Shown here piece by piece: positions 56,265-64,000 of a stretch of 64,000 nucleotides of DNA. The translations under genes were made by a program, and so were the position numbers. The notes beneath the pieces were generated by a model. That model saw only the letters and a list, made by a program, of their open reading frames with translations, was not told the origin of the DNA and made no database searches. The stretch lies in contig NZ_CAWNSW010000017.1 of NCBI RefSeq assembly GCF_963877135.1, forward strand, positions 1 to 64,000. The letters are read 5' to 3'. The DNA is from Stenomitos frigidus_A (GTDB lineage Bacteria > Cyanobacteriota > Cyanobacteriia > Leptolyngbyales > Leptolyngbyaceae). Positions within the stretch are counted from its first letter, which is position 1, and every line of letters begins with the position of its first letter.

Positions 56265-56316
56265 CCTTAAAAAGGGGGAACAATTAAAGCCCCTTTTTTA
56301 AGGGGGATTAAGGGGG
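56265..56316. repeat. Dispersed A/G-rich hairpin repeat
   Basis: CCTTAAAAAGGGG (56265-56277) and CCCCTTTTTTAAGG (56290-56303) form a hairpin with one bulge, followed by GGGGGATTAAGGGGGATC. This word set is a dispersed element in cyanobacterial spacers. The rest of 56149-56669 contains the terminator at 56187 and no gene. Confidence 0.6.
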
Positions 56317-56669
56317 ATCAGCATCGGTTGATAAATTGACCAATGCATCGAAAGCCTTGTCATGATGTAACAGCCCGCTCGTGATTAGAAATCTGAGTTA
56401 ACGCTGCAACTCGTTGAAACGGGTTAAAAACTTGTTCTGGCTTTCAGTGCCTTTAGTGGACTTTAACCCTATTTAGACCGTGATTTTCAATCACATGTGG
56501 GTAACGCGATGAGCGAGGACGATTCAACTATTCTCTAGGCAGAATCGATCGCGTTGATTCCACTGTGATTTGTGAGGGTGTTCGCCCGACTACTGTTTGC
56601 GCGATCGCCTTCTCCTAAAATCAAACATGATTGCCAAACGCAACGACTGCATCTTGAATCTACAGACCC

Positions 56670-57686
56670 ATGCTGATCACCCAACAGCCTATCCTTAAGC
56701 GCTTCTGGTATCCTGTCATGCCAATCGCCTCTCTCCAAGAGGCTCCCCAGGCGTTTACGCTGCTGGGGCAACCACTGGTGCTATGGCTAGATGGCGACGG
56801 CAAGCCAGCGGCAACAGAAGATCGCTGCTGTCATCGATCGGCACAACTCTCCAAGGGACAGGTCATCGACGGCAATATCCGCTGTCCCTATCACGGGTGG
56901 TCGTTTGATGGCACGGGTGCCTGCGTCAAGGTGCCTCAACTCACCACTGATCATATTCCCCGTACCTATAAAGTCAGCGGCTATCAGTGTAAGGAACGCT
57001 ACGGCTACGTGTGGGTCTGCATGGGCGAGCCTCTGCATGGCCTTCCCGATATTCCTGAAGCGACTGATACAGGGTTTCGGCAGATTCACGAGTTCTACGA
57101 AACCTGGCATGCCAGCGGCTTGCGGATTATGGAAAACTCCTTTGACAGCGCCCACGGAAACTTCGTGCATGCGCGATCGTGGGGCGACATGAGCAACCCT
57201 GTGCCACCACCGATCGACGAAATTACTGACACTGAAACAGGCTTTTTAATGAAGCATTGGGTCGAAGTCTTGAACCCCGACCTGCAAAAGCAAAATCTGG
57301 GCATTGCCGACGAGAAAACCATTCGCACGAACGAACGTCGCTGGTTTATGCCCTTTGCCCGGACGCTCAAAATTCAGTATCCCAATGGCTTGATTCACCT
57401 CATCTTTTCTGCTGCTACGCCGATCGACGACAAAACCTCCCAACTCATCCAATTCTGCTTCCGCAACGATACTGAAGCCGATGCGAAAGCGGCAGATGTC
57501 ATTGCCTTCGATCGCACCGTCACCCAAGAAGATCGTGAAATCCTGGAAACGACTGACTACGACGCGCCACTCGACATTTGCCAAGAGCAACACATGGCAT
57601 CCGATAAACCTGGTATTCTAATGCGACATAAGCTCGCTGCCTTGCTGAAAGCGCACGGCGAAGTTGAGCAACGTCGCCAGGATTGA
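56670..57686 (+). CDS. Rieske-type aromatic ring-hydroxylating oxygenase, alpha subunit
   Basis: 338 residues. N-terminal Rieske 2Fe-2S domain with ligands C53/H55 (CCHRSAQL) and C72/H75 (CPYHGWSF). The catalytic domain carries the mononuclear iron triad region ENSFDSAHGNFVHA with D159, H162 and H167. These enzymes insert oxygen into or demethylate aromatic or heterocyclic substrates with electrons from a reductase that is not encoded nearby. Other cyanobacterial relatives (Pao, Cao, vanillate-type) differ in length. The next gene, an amidohydrolase, starts within 2 bp of the stop, so the two act together. Substrate unknown. Confidence 0.88.
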   Translation: MLITQQPILKRFWYPVMPIASLQEAPQAFTLLGQPLVLWLDGDGKPAATEDRCCHRSAQLSKGQVIDGNIRCPYHGWSFDGTGACVKVPQLTTDHIPRTYKVSGYQCKERYGYVWVCMGEPLHGLPDIPEATDTGFRQIHEFYETWHASGLRIMENSFDSAHGNFVHARSWGDMSNPVPPPIDEITDTETGFLMKHWVEVLNPDLQKQNLGIADEKTIRTNERRWFMPFARTLKIQYPNGLIHLIFSAATPIDDKTSQLIQFCFRNDTEADAKAADVIAFDRTVTQEDREILETTDYDAPLDICQEQHMASDKPGILMRHKLAALLKAHGEVEQRRQD

Positions 57687-57688
57687 TC

Positions 57689-59104
57689 GTGACTTATACC
57701 CTTCGTTCGGCTCTGATTCCCGTTGAGGATAGCTACGCTACTGTTGATGTTCAAATTGAGGGCGATCGCATTGCGGCGATCGGTGCTAGCTTGCCTACGG
57801 TGGGAACGGCGATCGATGCCGAAAACAAGCTGCTGCTGCCTGGTTTCGTTAACGGGCACGCTCACTCCGTGCAGTTTTGGCAACGCGGACTCATCCCCCA
57901 ACTGCCGCTAGAGCTGTGGCTAGCCGATGTTTTTGATACCTCTCCGACTGAGCTGGAGCAAACCTACCTGGGTGCTTTGGGTACGGCCATTAGCACCTTG
58001 CTGTCTGGCGGCACCTGCGTGATGGATCACCTGTATGTGATTCCTGGGCAGGAACTTGAAAGTATCGCAGCGGCGTCCCGTGCCTACAAGGAAGTCGGGA
58101 TTCGTGCCTTTATCGCGCCGTTAATTCAGGACATGCCTTTTGTCTCTGGCTATCCTGAAGGCGTCAAAACGCTGCCTCACCAGCCGTATCACCAATCCAC
58201 CGACGAACTGTTGGCGCTGATGGAGGCGATCGTCGCCCAATCGCACGCACCAGAAGACGGCATTCAAATTGCGGTCGGCCCCACTGGCTTTCACCGTTGT
58301 TCGGATGCGCTGTTTGAGGGTTGCAGAGATTTGAGCGATCGCCACAATCTCTGTCGCCACATTCACCTGCTGGAAACGAAGGCACAAAAAATGCTGGCAC
58401 AGGAGCGCTATGGCGGCAGCGCCGTTAAGCATCTCCAGCAGCTTGGCTTTCTGGATCACCGTACATCGCTCGCACATTCCATCTGGCTTGATGCTGCTGA
58501 TATCGAAGTTCTGGCAGAAACCAAGTCCACTGTGGTTCACAACGCCCTCAGCAACCTGCGCCTGGGTAGCGGTATTGCGCCTGTGCTGAAGTATCTGCAA
58601 GCCGGAGTCAACGTCGCGTTTGGCTGTGATGGAGCCGCCAGTAACGATGGTCAAGACATGCTTGAAGCCATCAAAATTGGTTCCCTGCTACATAATGTGA
58701 CTGACCCAGACTACAAGCACTGGATTACGCCCCGCAAAGCCGTTGAAATGGCGTCGATTGGTGGTTTCACAGGAGTGAATCTGGCAGACCAGGTTGGCTC
58801 TCTCACCGTTGGCAAGCAAGCCGATCTCGTCCTTTACGACCTCAAAAATTTGTCCCTGCTACCCCGCACCGATCCCATCAAGCTGCTCATTCTGGGCAGA
58901 CCTAATGCAGCTGTGGATAGCGTTTGGGTACGCGGTCAGCAAGTGTTCGCTGATGGCACGCTGAAAACAGTGGATACCAGCCACTTTACACAGACTGTCT
59001 TTAACTACGGAGAGGTTTACAGTAAGCCACAATACAAAACCATCCACCAAGTGGAAGCGCATTATCGGCGAGTAATGGGGTTAGCTGAATGCGGTGATGC
59101 TTAA
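57689..59104 (+). CDS. Amidohydrolase (TRZ/ATZ-type deaminase family)
   Basis: 471 residues from the GTG at 57689, two bases after the Rieske stop. A TTG at 57683 overlapping that stop is also possible. Metal-dependent amidohydrolase: FVNGHAHSVQ (HxH), the later His in RHIHLLETKAQ, LAHSIWLD, and the Asp in FGCDGAASNDGQ. It belongs with guanine, methylthioadenosine and s-triazine deaminases/chlorohydrolases. Coupled with a ring oxygenase it suggests breakdown or modification of an N-heterocycle. That is inference. A terminator follows at 59218. Confidence 0.88.
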   Translation: MTYTLRSALIPVEDSYATVDVQIEGDRIAAIGASLPTVGTAIDAENKLLLPGFVNGHAHSVQFWQRGLIPQLPLELWLADVFDTSPTELEQTYLGALGTAISTLLSGGTCVMDHLYVIPGQELESIAAASRAYKEVGIRAFIAPLIQDMPFVSGYPEGVKTLPHQPYHQSTDELLALMEAIVAQSHAPEDGIQIAVGPTGFHRCSDALFEGCRDLSDRHNLCRHIHLLETKAQKMLAQERYGGSAVKHLQQLGFLDHRTSLAHSIWLDAADIEVLAETKSTVVHNALSNLRLGSGIAPVLKYLQAGVNVAFGCDGAASNDGQDMLEAIKIGSLLHNVTDPDYKHWITPRKAVEMASIGGFTGVNLADQVGSLTVGKQADLVLYDLKNLSLLPRTDPIKLLILGRPNAAVDSVWVRGQQVFADGTLKTVDTSHFTQTVFNYGEVYSKPQYKTIHQVEAHYRRVMGLAECGDA

Positions 59105-59217
59105 TGGGTGGTTGAGCGATCGTTCACCTCAAATCAGATCTTGAATCAGACCTTCGGCTTCTTTAACTCGACTTTAGCCATTTGGGCGGAGAAATAGGCT
59201 CAACAAAATGTAAAGAA

Positions 59218-59259
59218 AATGGAGTCAAGCCAGAACAGAACAGTAGGCTTGGCTCCATT
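59218..59259 (+). terminator. Terminator after the Rieske-amidohydrolase pair
   Basis: A 14-bp stem with one wobble, AATGGAGTCAAGCC (59218-59231) and GGCTTGGCTCCATT (59246-59259), followed by GTGATTGTTAA. It ends 12 bp before the left end of the IS element. Confidence 0.75.
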
Positions 59260-59271
59260 GTGATTGTTAAT

Positions 59272-60335
59272 GGCGTTGTTGCATGAAAGAGGGGTTGCGG
59301 GCGGGAGAGCCATGGTAAGTTTCAATTACCACACTAAAACCTGCCATGAAGTCTCAATACCGTGTCCGCAACTGGTCTGAGTATAACGCTGGTCTCAAAC
59401 AGCGGGGAAGCCTCACCTTCTGGATCGATGAATCGGTGCTGGAGCAATGGAGCGACCCAAACTTGAGCGGTAAGCCTGGAGCGTCGCTCTACTATAGTGA
59501 CTTGGCAATTCTGACGATGGCGACCGTGAAAGCGGTGTATCGCCTGGCAGGGAGGCAGTGTCAAGGATTTCTAGAGTCCATCTTCGAGTTGATGGGGATT
59601 GCGTTGACGGTGCCAGATCACAGCACCCTATCGCGGCGGTTGGGGAAACTCGATGTCTCTTTACCCGTGATACCGAAGGAGGGTGCACGTCATGTGGTAG
59701 TGGATTCGACTGGGGTGAAAGTGTATGGGGAAGGGGAATGGAAAACTCGGCCACATGGGATTAGTAAACGCCGCACCTGGCGCAAACTGCACCTGGGAGT
59801 CGATGAAGCCACTGGAGAAATCCTGGCAGCAGTCGTGACGACCAATGATTTCCATGATGGCGAAGTCTTGAACGATGTCCTAGAGCAGATTGAAGGGGCG
59901 ATTGAGCAAGTCTCCACCGATGGAGCCTACGACCACAGTCATTGCTACGATGAGATCACCAAACGAGGTGCCAAGCCTGTGATTCCACCCCGCAATGATG
60001 CGGTGATTTGGCAGCATGGCAATCGCAAAGCCCCGCCTCATCCGAGAGACGAGAATCTGCGCTCCATCCGCAAGCATGGGCGGAAAAAGTGGAAGCGGGA
60101 TGCGAATTACCATCGACGATCCTTAGCAGCGACCACCATGTTTCGCTTCAAGGCAATCTTTGGCGGCAATGTGAATTCTCGTAAATTCGACAATCAGGCA
60201 GTCGAATTATTCATCAAGTGTGCGGCACTCAATCGCATGATCCAAATTGCTAAACCCGATAGCTATGAGGTCAAAGCTTAATCTAATCTCTCTCAAGTAA
60301 AAATCTGGCTGTTTTCTTAATCATGCAACAACGCC
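59272..60335 (+). mobile_element. IS5-type insertion sequence, 1064 bp
   Basis: Perfect 15-bp terminal inverted repeats GGCGTTGTTGCATGA (59272-59286) and its complement (60321-60335) enclose one transposase gene. No target-site duplication is visible: the flanks are GTTAAT on the left and GTTTGA on the right. The element sits just beyond the terminator of the amidohydrolase gene. Confidence 0.9.
59346..60281 (+). CDS. IS5-family transposase lacking the catalytic Glu
   Basis: 311 residues, uninterrupted. DDE pattern: first Asp in VVDSTGVKVYG, second in STDGAYD, and the third position in YHRRSLAATTMFRFK, where the family has Glu (usually RRSLAETTMFRFK). The codon here is GCG (one base from GAG). 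The protein is otherwise complete, with the expected start LKQRGSLTFWIDE and the end CAALNRMIQ. If the alignment is right, the enzyme is catalytically dead and the copy depends on relatives. Confidence 0.9.
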   Translation: MKSQYRVRNWSEYNAGLKQRGSLTFWIDESVLEQWSDPNLSGKPGASLYYSDLAILTMATVKAVYRLAGRQCQGFLESIFELMGIALTVPDHSTLSRRLGKLDVSLPVIPKEGARHVVVDSTGVKVYGEGEWKTRPHGISKRRTWRKLHLGVDEATGEILAAVVTTNDFHDGEVLNDVLEQIEGAIEQVSTDGAYDHSHCYDEITKRGAKPVIPPRNDAVIWQHGNRKAPPHPRDENLRSIRKHGRKKWKRDANYHRRSLAATTMFRFKAIFGGNVNSRKFDNQAVELFIKCAALNRMIQIAKPDSYEVKA

Positions 60336-60532
60336 GTTTGATCCTCTAAATTTTGGTGGGTTGATGGAGGGCGTTTTCAACTTAACCGGGCAGGTTCAAA
60401 ATTAAGCACAAGCATTCCTGAATCGTCAGGTGTGCTCAAACTATACGGCAGAATTGGACCCAGCGACTTCTCGCCAACCCTCAAATCGTTGGCGAAGTTG
60501 TTCGCGGTTGCTTTCCATTCATTTCAATTTAA

Positions 60533-60880
60533 TTACATTCCTTGGTTTACTAGAAAAGCTATGATCTCATTCGTCATCCTTTGCGGGCTTTCGAGAGGAA
60601 GATGGTGTCCGGCATTGGGAACGATCGCTAATTGAGCATTAGGAATCAGAGTTTGCATCTCCTGAGCTAGAAAAGACGGAGTCGCGAGATCGTTTGCACC
60701 CACCAGAATGAGGACTGGCGAAACAACGTTTTGAAGTTGGCTACGAATGTCTTGACGCGTTAGCACTGCTGCTTGAGCAGCAAGTTGAATACCCTGTAGG
60801 TCGTGATTCAACATGATTCGGCGTTCATCTTCTGCTTCGACTGGGTGCTGCATGATCTCAGATCTTGCAGCATTCTCGAT
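60533..60880 (-). pseudogene. Truncated alpha/beta hydrolase (C-terminal part)
   Basis: The last 115 or so residues of a lipase/esterase-type hydrolase: RSQLQNVVSPVLILVGANDL with the acidic residue and VPNAGHHLPLESP with the His. The N-terminal half with the nucleophile Ser is missing. Upstream the frame runs into degenerate transposase sequence near 60880. This is a remnant after insertion or deletion. Confidence 0.6.
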
Positions 60881-61400
60881 AAGCCCGATTCGGCAGAGAT
60901 TTGAGGATAATTTGAAACCCATATTGAGTTGCAATGTCAGTGCGGATTTGGATGTACTTGAGTAATTGGAGCCAGACAATCGAGGTGAACAAGCTCGTTA
61001 AGGCTAAAGCACTCGCGGCTTGCCAATCCAGGGTGGGCGGTAAAGACCATTGGTCAATCCAATGGGCTATAGAGATAGGCAACGAATGAAAGGATGAGCC
61101 AACGATAGATGCTAATTTGAGTGGATTGCCCAAAGCGATGGAGCCCAAAGCGATGTTTGATGGTCTTAAACAAGCCCTCAATGGCCCAGCGTTTGCGTCC
61201 TAACCGCACCAAGTAGACGCCTGAGAAGGATGAGTCGAAACCACAAAGCGCAATGCTCGCTTGCCCTCGGCTCGTTTGAGCCAGAACCAATGGCTTGGTT
61301 GATGGGCATGAGGTATGCCCATCTCGCATTTCTCGCTTTGCTGCCTTGGCAGATGATGCACCGTTGGGTGCAATTTAAATCTGACTGTAGTACCTTCTCC
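60880..61400 (-). pseudogene. Frameshifted transposase remnant
   Basis: Transposase-like words lie in three different frames on the minus strand: WFWLKRAEGKRALRFVVSTHP (about 61300-61240), then GVYLVRLGRKRWAIEGLFK and HRFGLHRFGQST with YRWLILSFVAYL (about 61220-61070), then AHWIDQWSLP and WLQLLKYIQ (61060-60940). GRKRWAIEGLFK is the Y/R-E region of IS4-type DDE enzymes. Several frameshifts make it non-functional. Before it (61535-61400) is a frame with GTLTSQGGLVLATGAVGEGT that I cannot assign. Confidence 0.65.
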
Positions 61401-61603
61401 AACAGCACCCGTTGCTAAAACTAAGCCTCCTTGTGAGGTAAGTGTACCAACACCAAACATAGATCCCACTCGATCTAGATAGGTTGTACTTCTAACATCG
61501 TTAAGTGGGGCTGTACCTTGAGCAAACTTAGTCACACATCGCGTTATTTGTGTTTGCTGTAAAGTCGGGATGCACTACCTTGTCGCATCGTTGATGTCGA
61601 TTT

Positions 61604-63058
61604 CTATCTCACAGTCCGCAGGCTTTCCACTTGCTTGGTAAATCCATCGGTGAAGATGCTCATAACCGTGCGTTGGCGTACCTTGATGTTGACGCTGACA
61701 GACATGCCCGATCGCAGCGGCACTTGACGACCTTGAATCAATAGAAGCTGCTGATCAAGCTGAACGTTGGCTGGAAAGCTGTAAACCGGACGTGTTTGAG
61801 TTGGTGGTAACGCATCGGAGCCAATCAAGGTTAGTTGCCCTTTGATACCACCAAACTCGCTAAAAGGAAAAGAATCAATTCTGACATCAACGGGCATTCC
61901 CGTTTGCACAAAACCAATATCTTTGTTGGTGATATACACCTTCGCAACGACAGCATTCTCTGGCACAAGTTTGAGAATTGGTTCGCTAGAGTTGGTGACA
62001 AAACCTGCATTACTTGCTTTCAGATCAAAAACGATCCCTGCTACTGAGGCACGGAGTTCCTGATATTGCAGTGTCACTTTTGCTTGGCTAATTTGGCTGT
62101 CAATTTCAGCAATTTTTTTCTTGTTTTCCACGATCGCCTTATTCAATTGACTGTCAATTTCAGCAATTTTTTGCTCATTGTTTGAGATTTTAGTCAACAG
62201 ATCTTGAGTCGAAAGCGCCAGAGTATTTTGCACTTTTTGTTGAGATTGAGCGATCGCCAGCTTGAGACGTTCCTGTTCCTGCATCAGTTGATCGACTTCG
62301 GATTGAAGGTTACGCACTTCCTGCTGTTGTCTGAGATATTGTAGACGAGAAATGCCTCCCTCTTTAGCAAGTAATGCCAGATCACGAAAGATTTGTTCAT
62401 TGACTACTAAATTATCTTTAGCACTGGCTAACTTCAATTGATTCTGTTTAAGTTGCTGTTTGATTTGGGCTGTATCTAACTGGACTGTAGCACTTCGAGA
62501 CTGTTGCTCTACTTGACTCGATCGCAGACGTAATTGCTGCTCAGACGTAAGGCGCATACCCGCTGTTGAGCCGTTGAGCGCTGCTCGATCGAGCTGAATT
62601 TCTGTGACTAATGTCGATCGATATTGAGTCAACGACACCAGTTCTGCTGGTAGATTTTGCTGGAGTAGTACTTGATCGCCACCCGAAGCTAAACCATGTA
62701 TCTGGGCATAATAGAACTGATTTTCTTGCATCAACGAGGTGCAGATTTTTTGCAGAGAAATTAGTTGGGCTTGAGCCACAGTTGGATCAATGGAAAGCAA
62801 GCGATCGCCTTGCTTCACTTGTTGCCCATCCACCACATATACTGCCTTTACAACGCCATCAATGGGAACCTTAATTTCTTTGACTGCGCCTTGTGGTTCC
62901 AAAATACCTGTCGCTGGAATCGACTCCTCAATTTTGGCAACACTCGCCCAAACGAAGCCAAAGCTTGTCACACTAATCAAGCCCCAAACAATGGCACGAG
63001 AGAGAAGAGGCGATCGCTTTAAGATAACGGGGCGATCGAAGGGATGGGTGGTAGTCAT
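61604..63058 (-). CDS. HlyD-family membrane fusion protein
   Basis: 484 residues: a membrane helix near residues 20-40 (AIVWGLISVTSFGFVWASV), a lipoyl-like half motif (GAVKEIKVPIDGVVKAVYV), a long coiled coil of about 250 residues rich in Gln, Leu, Lys and Glu, the second half motif (LRASVAGIVFDLKASNAG), and a beta domain ending RVRQRTVMS-like (KVRQRTVMSIFTDG). It is the periplasmic adaptor of type I secretion systems. The upstream neighbour on the same strand encodes the matching ABC transporter. No TolC-like partner or substrate gene is intact in the window. Confidence 0.93.
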   Translation of the reverse strand: MTTTHPFDRPVILKRSPLLSRAIVWGLISVTSFGFVWASVAKIEESIPATGILEPQGAVKEIKVPIDGVVKAVYVVDGQQVKQGDRLLSIDPTVAQAQLISLQKICTSLMQENQFYYAQIHGLASGGDQVLLQQNLPAELVSLTQYRSTLVTEIQLDRAALNGSTAGMRLTSEQQLRLRSSQVEQQSRSATVQLDTAQIKQQLKQNQLKLASAKDNLVVNEQIFRDLALLAKEGGISRLQYLRQQQEVRNLQSEVDQLMQEQERLKLAIAQSQQKVQNTLALSTQDLLTKISNNEQKIAEIDSQLNKAIVENKKKIAEIDSQISQAKVTLQYQELRASVAGIVFDLKASNAGFVTNSSEPILKLVPENAVVAKVYITNKDIGFVQTGMPVDVRIDSFPFSEFGGIKGQLTLIGSDALPPTQTRPVYSFPANVQLDQQLLLIQGRQVPLRSGMSVSVNIKVRQRTVMSIFTDGFTKQVESLRTVR

Positions 63059-63070
63059 GGTAGTTGAGTA

Positions 63071-63122
63071 TTGGCTGTTGGCTGTTGGCTAACAGCTAAT
63101 AGCTGGCTGTTAGTTGTTAGCT
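63071..63122. repeat. Repeat block between ABC and HlyD genes
   Basis: GGCTGTT heptamers (63073-63090) followed by CTAACAGCTAATAGC-like and GCTGTTAGTTGTTAGC variants form two arms of opposite sense. A second block, GCCATTAGCCATTAG and AGAGCTAAGAGC (63208-63247), lies at the 3' end of the ABC gene. Confidence 0.75.
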
Positions 63123-63230
63123 ATTTGAGTGCATTCTGACTAGTAGTGGTATTTGTAACGGAGATTGAGTGGTGCAAGATTTCAGAAGTTTGAGAATTTG
63201 GCAGAAAAGCCATTAGCCATTAGCCAACAG

Positions 63231-64000
63231 CTAAGAGCTAAGAGCCTCTTGCTGCCGATACAAACAGTAATAGCGACCTTCTAACGCCATCAATTCTTCG
63301 TGAGTGCCTTGCTCTACAACCGAGCCTTGATCCATCATCACAATTACATCGGCGTGGCGAATGGTGCTGAGGCGATGGGTAATGAAAAAGACAGTACGAT
63401 CGTTGAATGCTTCTATCAAGTTCAAACAAACGTGTCGTTCAGCGTCGTAATCTAAAGCGCTGGTGGCTTCATCAAGAATGAGCAGATGTGGGTTTTGGAG
63501 GACGGTACGGGCGATCGCAATGCGTTGTCGCTGTCCGCCAGAGAGTGCTGCACCGCGCTCACCGACACGAGTGTTGTAGCCATTGGGTAGGTTCATAATG
63601 AAGTCGTGGGCAACCGCAACTTTGGCAGCGGCGATGATCTCCTCCGAAGTGGCATCGGGATGATTGAGGGCAATGTTTTCTTGCACCGTGCCTTCAAACA
63701 ACAGCGTGTCTTGAGGTACAACGCCAATTTGCTGCCGTAGAGAATAGAGATCTACTTTGCTGATGTCGTAGCCATCAATGAGAATGCGACCAGATTCTAA
63801 AGGATAGAGACGGGGCAAAAGTTTCATCATTGTGCTTTTACCAGAACCACTGAGTCCGGCAATACCCACAAAGGCTCCTGCGGGAAAGGTCACGCTGACG
63901 TTATTCAACTGAAGTGAACCGCTGGGATGGAAACGAAAGGACACGTTTTCATAGGTCACGGTTCCTTGGATGGTGGGAAGGGGAATGTTGTGACGTTGAT
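63231..64000 (-). CDS. ABC transporter ATPase, type I secretion (partial)
   Basis: The gene runs off the window. The last 256 residues are seen: IPLPTIQGTVTYENVSFRF leading into an ATPase with Walker A GLSGSGKSTMMK, ALSGGQRQRIAIA, Walker B LLILDEATSALD and ITHRLSTI. An internal GTG at 63959 is probably not the start, since coding sequence continues upstream. The pattern fits an HlyB/peptidase-containing export ABC protein partnered with the HlyD gene 172 bp downstream. Its last residues (ALSS and stop) come from the repeat at 63231-63247. Confidence 0.9.
   Translation of the reverse strand, partial: QRHNIPLPTIQGTVTYENVSFRFHPSGSLQLNNVSVTFPAGAFVGIAGLSGSGKSTMMKLLPRLYPLESGRILIDGYDISKVDLYSLRQQIGVVPQDTLLFEGTVQENIALNHPDATSEEIIAAAKVAVAHDFIMNLPNGYNTRVGERGAALSGGQRQRIAIARTVLQNPHLLILDEATSALDYDAERHVCLNLIEAFNDRTVFFITHRLSTIRHADVIVMMDQGSVVEQGTHEELMALEGRYYCLYRQQEALSS

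Noticed and set aside
61230..61418. Plus-strand frame across the transposase remnant
   Set aside because: It is the complement of degenerate transposase sequence and has no family resemblance.

Overview
The window reads as a chromosomal segment of a cyanobacterium. The octamer GCGATCGC (HIP1) and its core CGATCG recur throughout, and many genes are cyanobacterial signatures: sqdB/sqdX (sulfolipid), btpA (photosystem I biogenesis), a CrhR-like RNA helicase, SigC, FurA, a short RRM protein beside rpsU, DUF3134 and DUF7219 proteins, a WD40 protein kinase, a TPS exoprotein with a TPR-CHAT partner, and the 2-oxoglutarate decarboxylase / succinic semialdehyde dehydrogenase pair. The intergenic short tandem repeats are also typical of filamentous cyanobacteria. 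Genus cannot be fixed by eye. No rRNA, tRNA, CRISPR array or prophage was seen.

Layout. 1-650: a decayed transposase and a seven-copy 21-bp tandem repeat. 650-6,650 (minus strand): a probable operon of PEP-CTERM protein, DUF4331 protein, TPR protein, NicO-type Ni/Co exporter with a His-rich loop, and a small secreted protein. 6,650-8,800: L,D-transpeptidase, cyanase behind a perfect NtcA box, and an Anbu proteasome-like protease. 9,100-12,480: sqdB, a small membrane protein, sqdX and a DUF7219 gene, with PhoB-like boxes on both sides. 12,480-19,600: PutA and a large GAF/PAS/GGDEF/EAL protein. 20,100-27,000: enolase, a LolA-like protein, an ABC exporter, a small Cys-rich protein and a kinase-WD40 protein. 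27,400-35,750: esterase, Ctp protease overlapping a CDP-alcohol phosphatidyltransferase homologue, BtpA, RimO, CrhR-like helicase and a DnaQ-like exonuclease.

36,150-42,000: secreted TPS exoprotein and secreted TPR-CHAT protein, 4 bp apart. 42,100-47,300: OGDC/SSADH TCA bypass, a lone receiver domain and TpiA. 48,300-53,000: SigC, FurA convergent with a peptidoglycan-binding protein, Rbp, S21 and DUF3134. 53,300-59,100: secreted Pro-rich protein, alkaline-phosphatase-superfamily enzyme, and a Rieske oxygenase with an amidohydrolase. 59,270-61,550: an IS5-type element whose transposase appears to lack its catalytic Glu, then a gene graveyard. 61,600-64,000: HlyD adaptor and the end of an export ABC ATPase, running off the window.

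Themes. Nutrient regulation is legible in the DNA: NtcA for cyanate, candidate Pho boxes at the sulfolipid locus, a Fur-like box at furA. Heptameric and other short tandem repeats have invaded not only spacers but the interdomain linkers of three proteins and the C-terminus of a fourth. The least explained items are the triple Pho box that points into a gene-free but structured 170-bp stretch, the TPS/TPR-CHAT pair, and the DUF4331/TPR/NicO operon.
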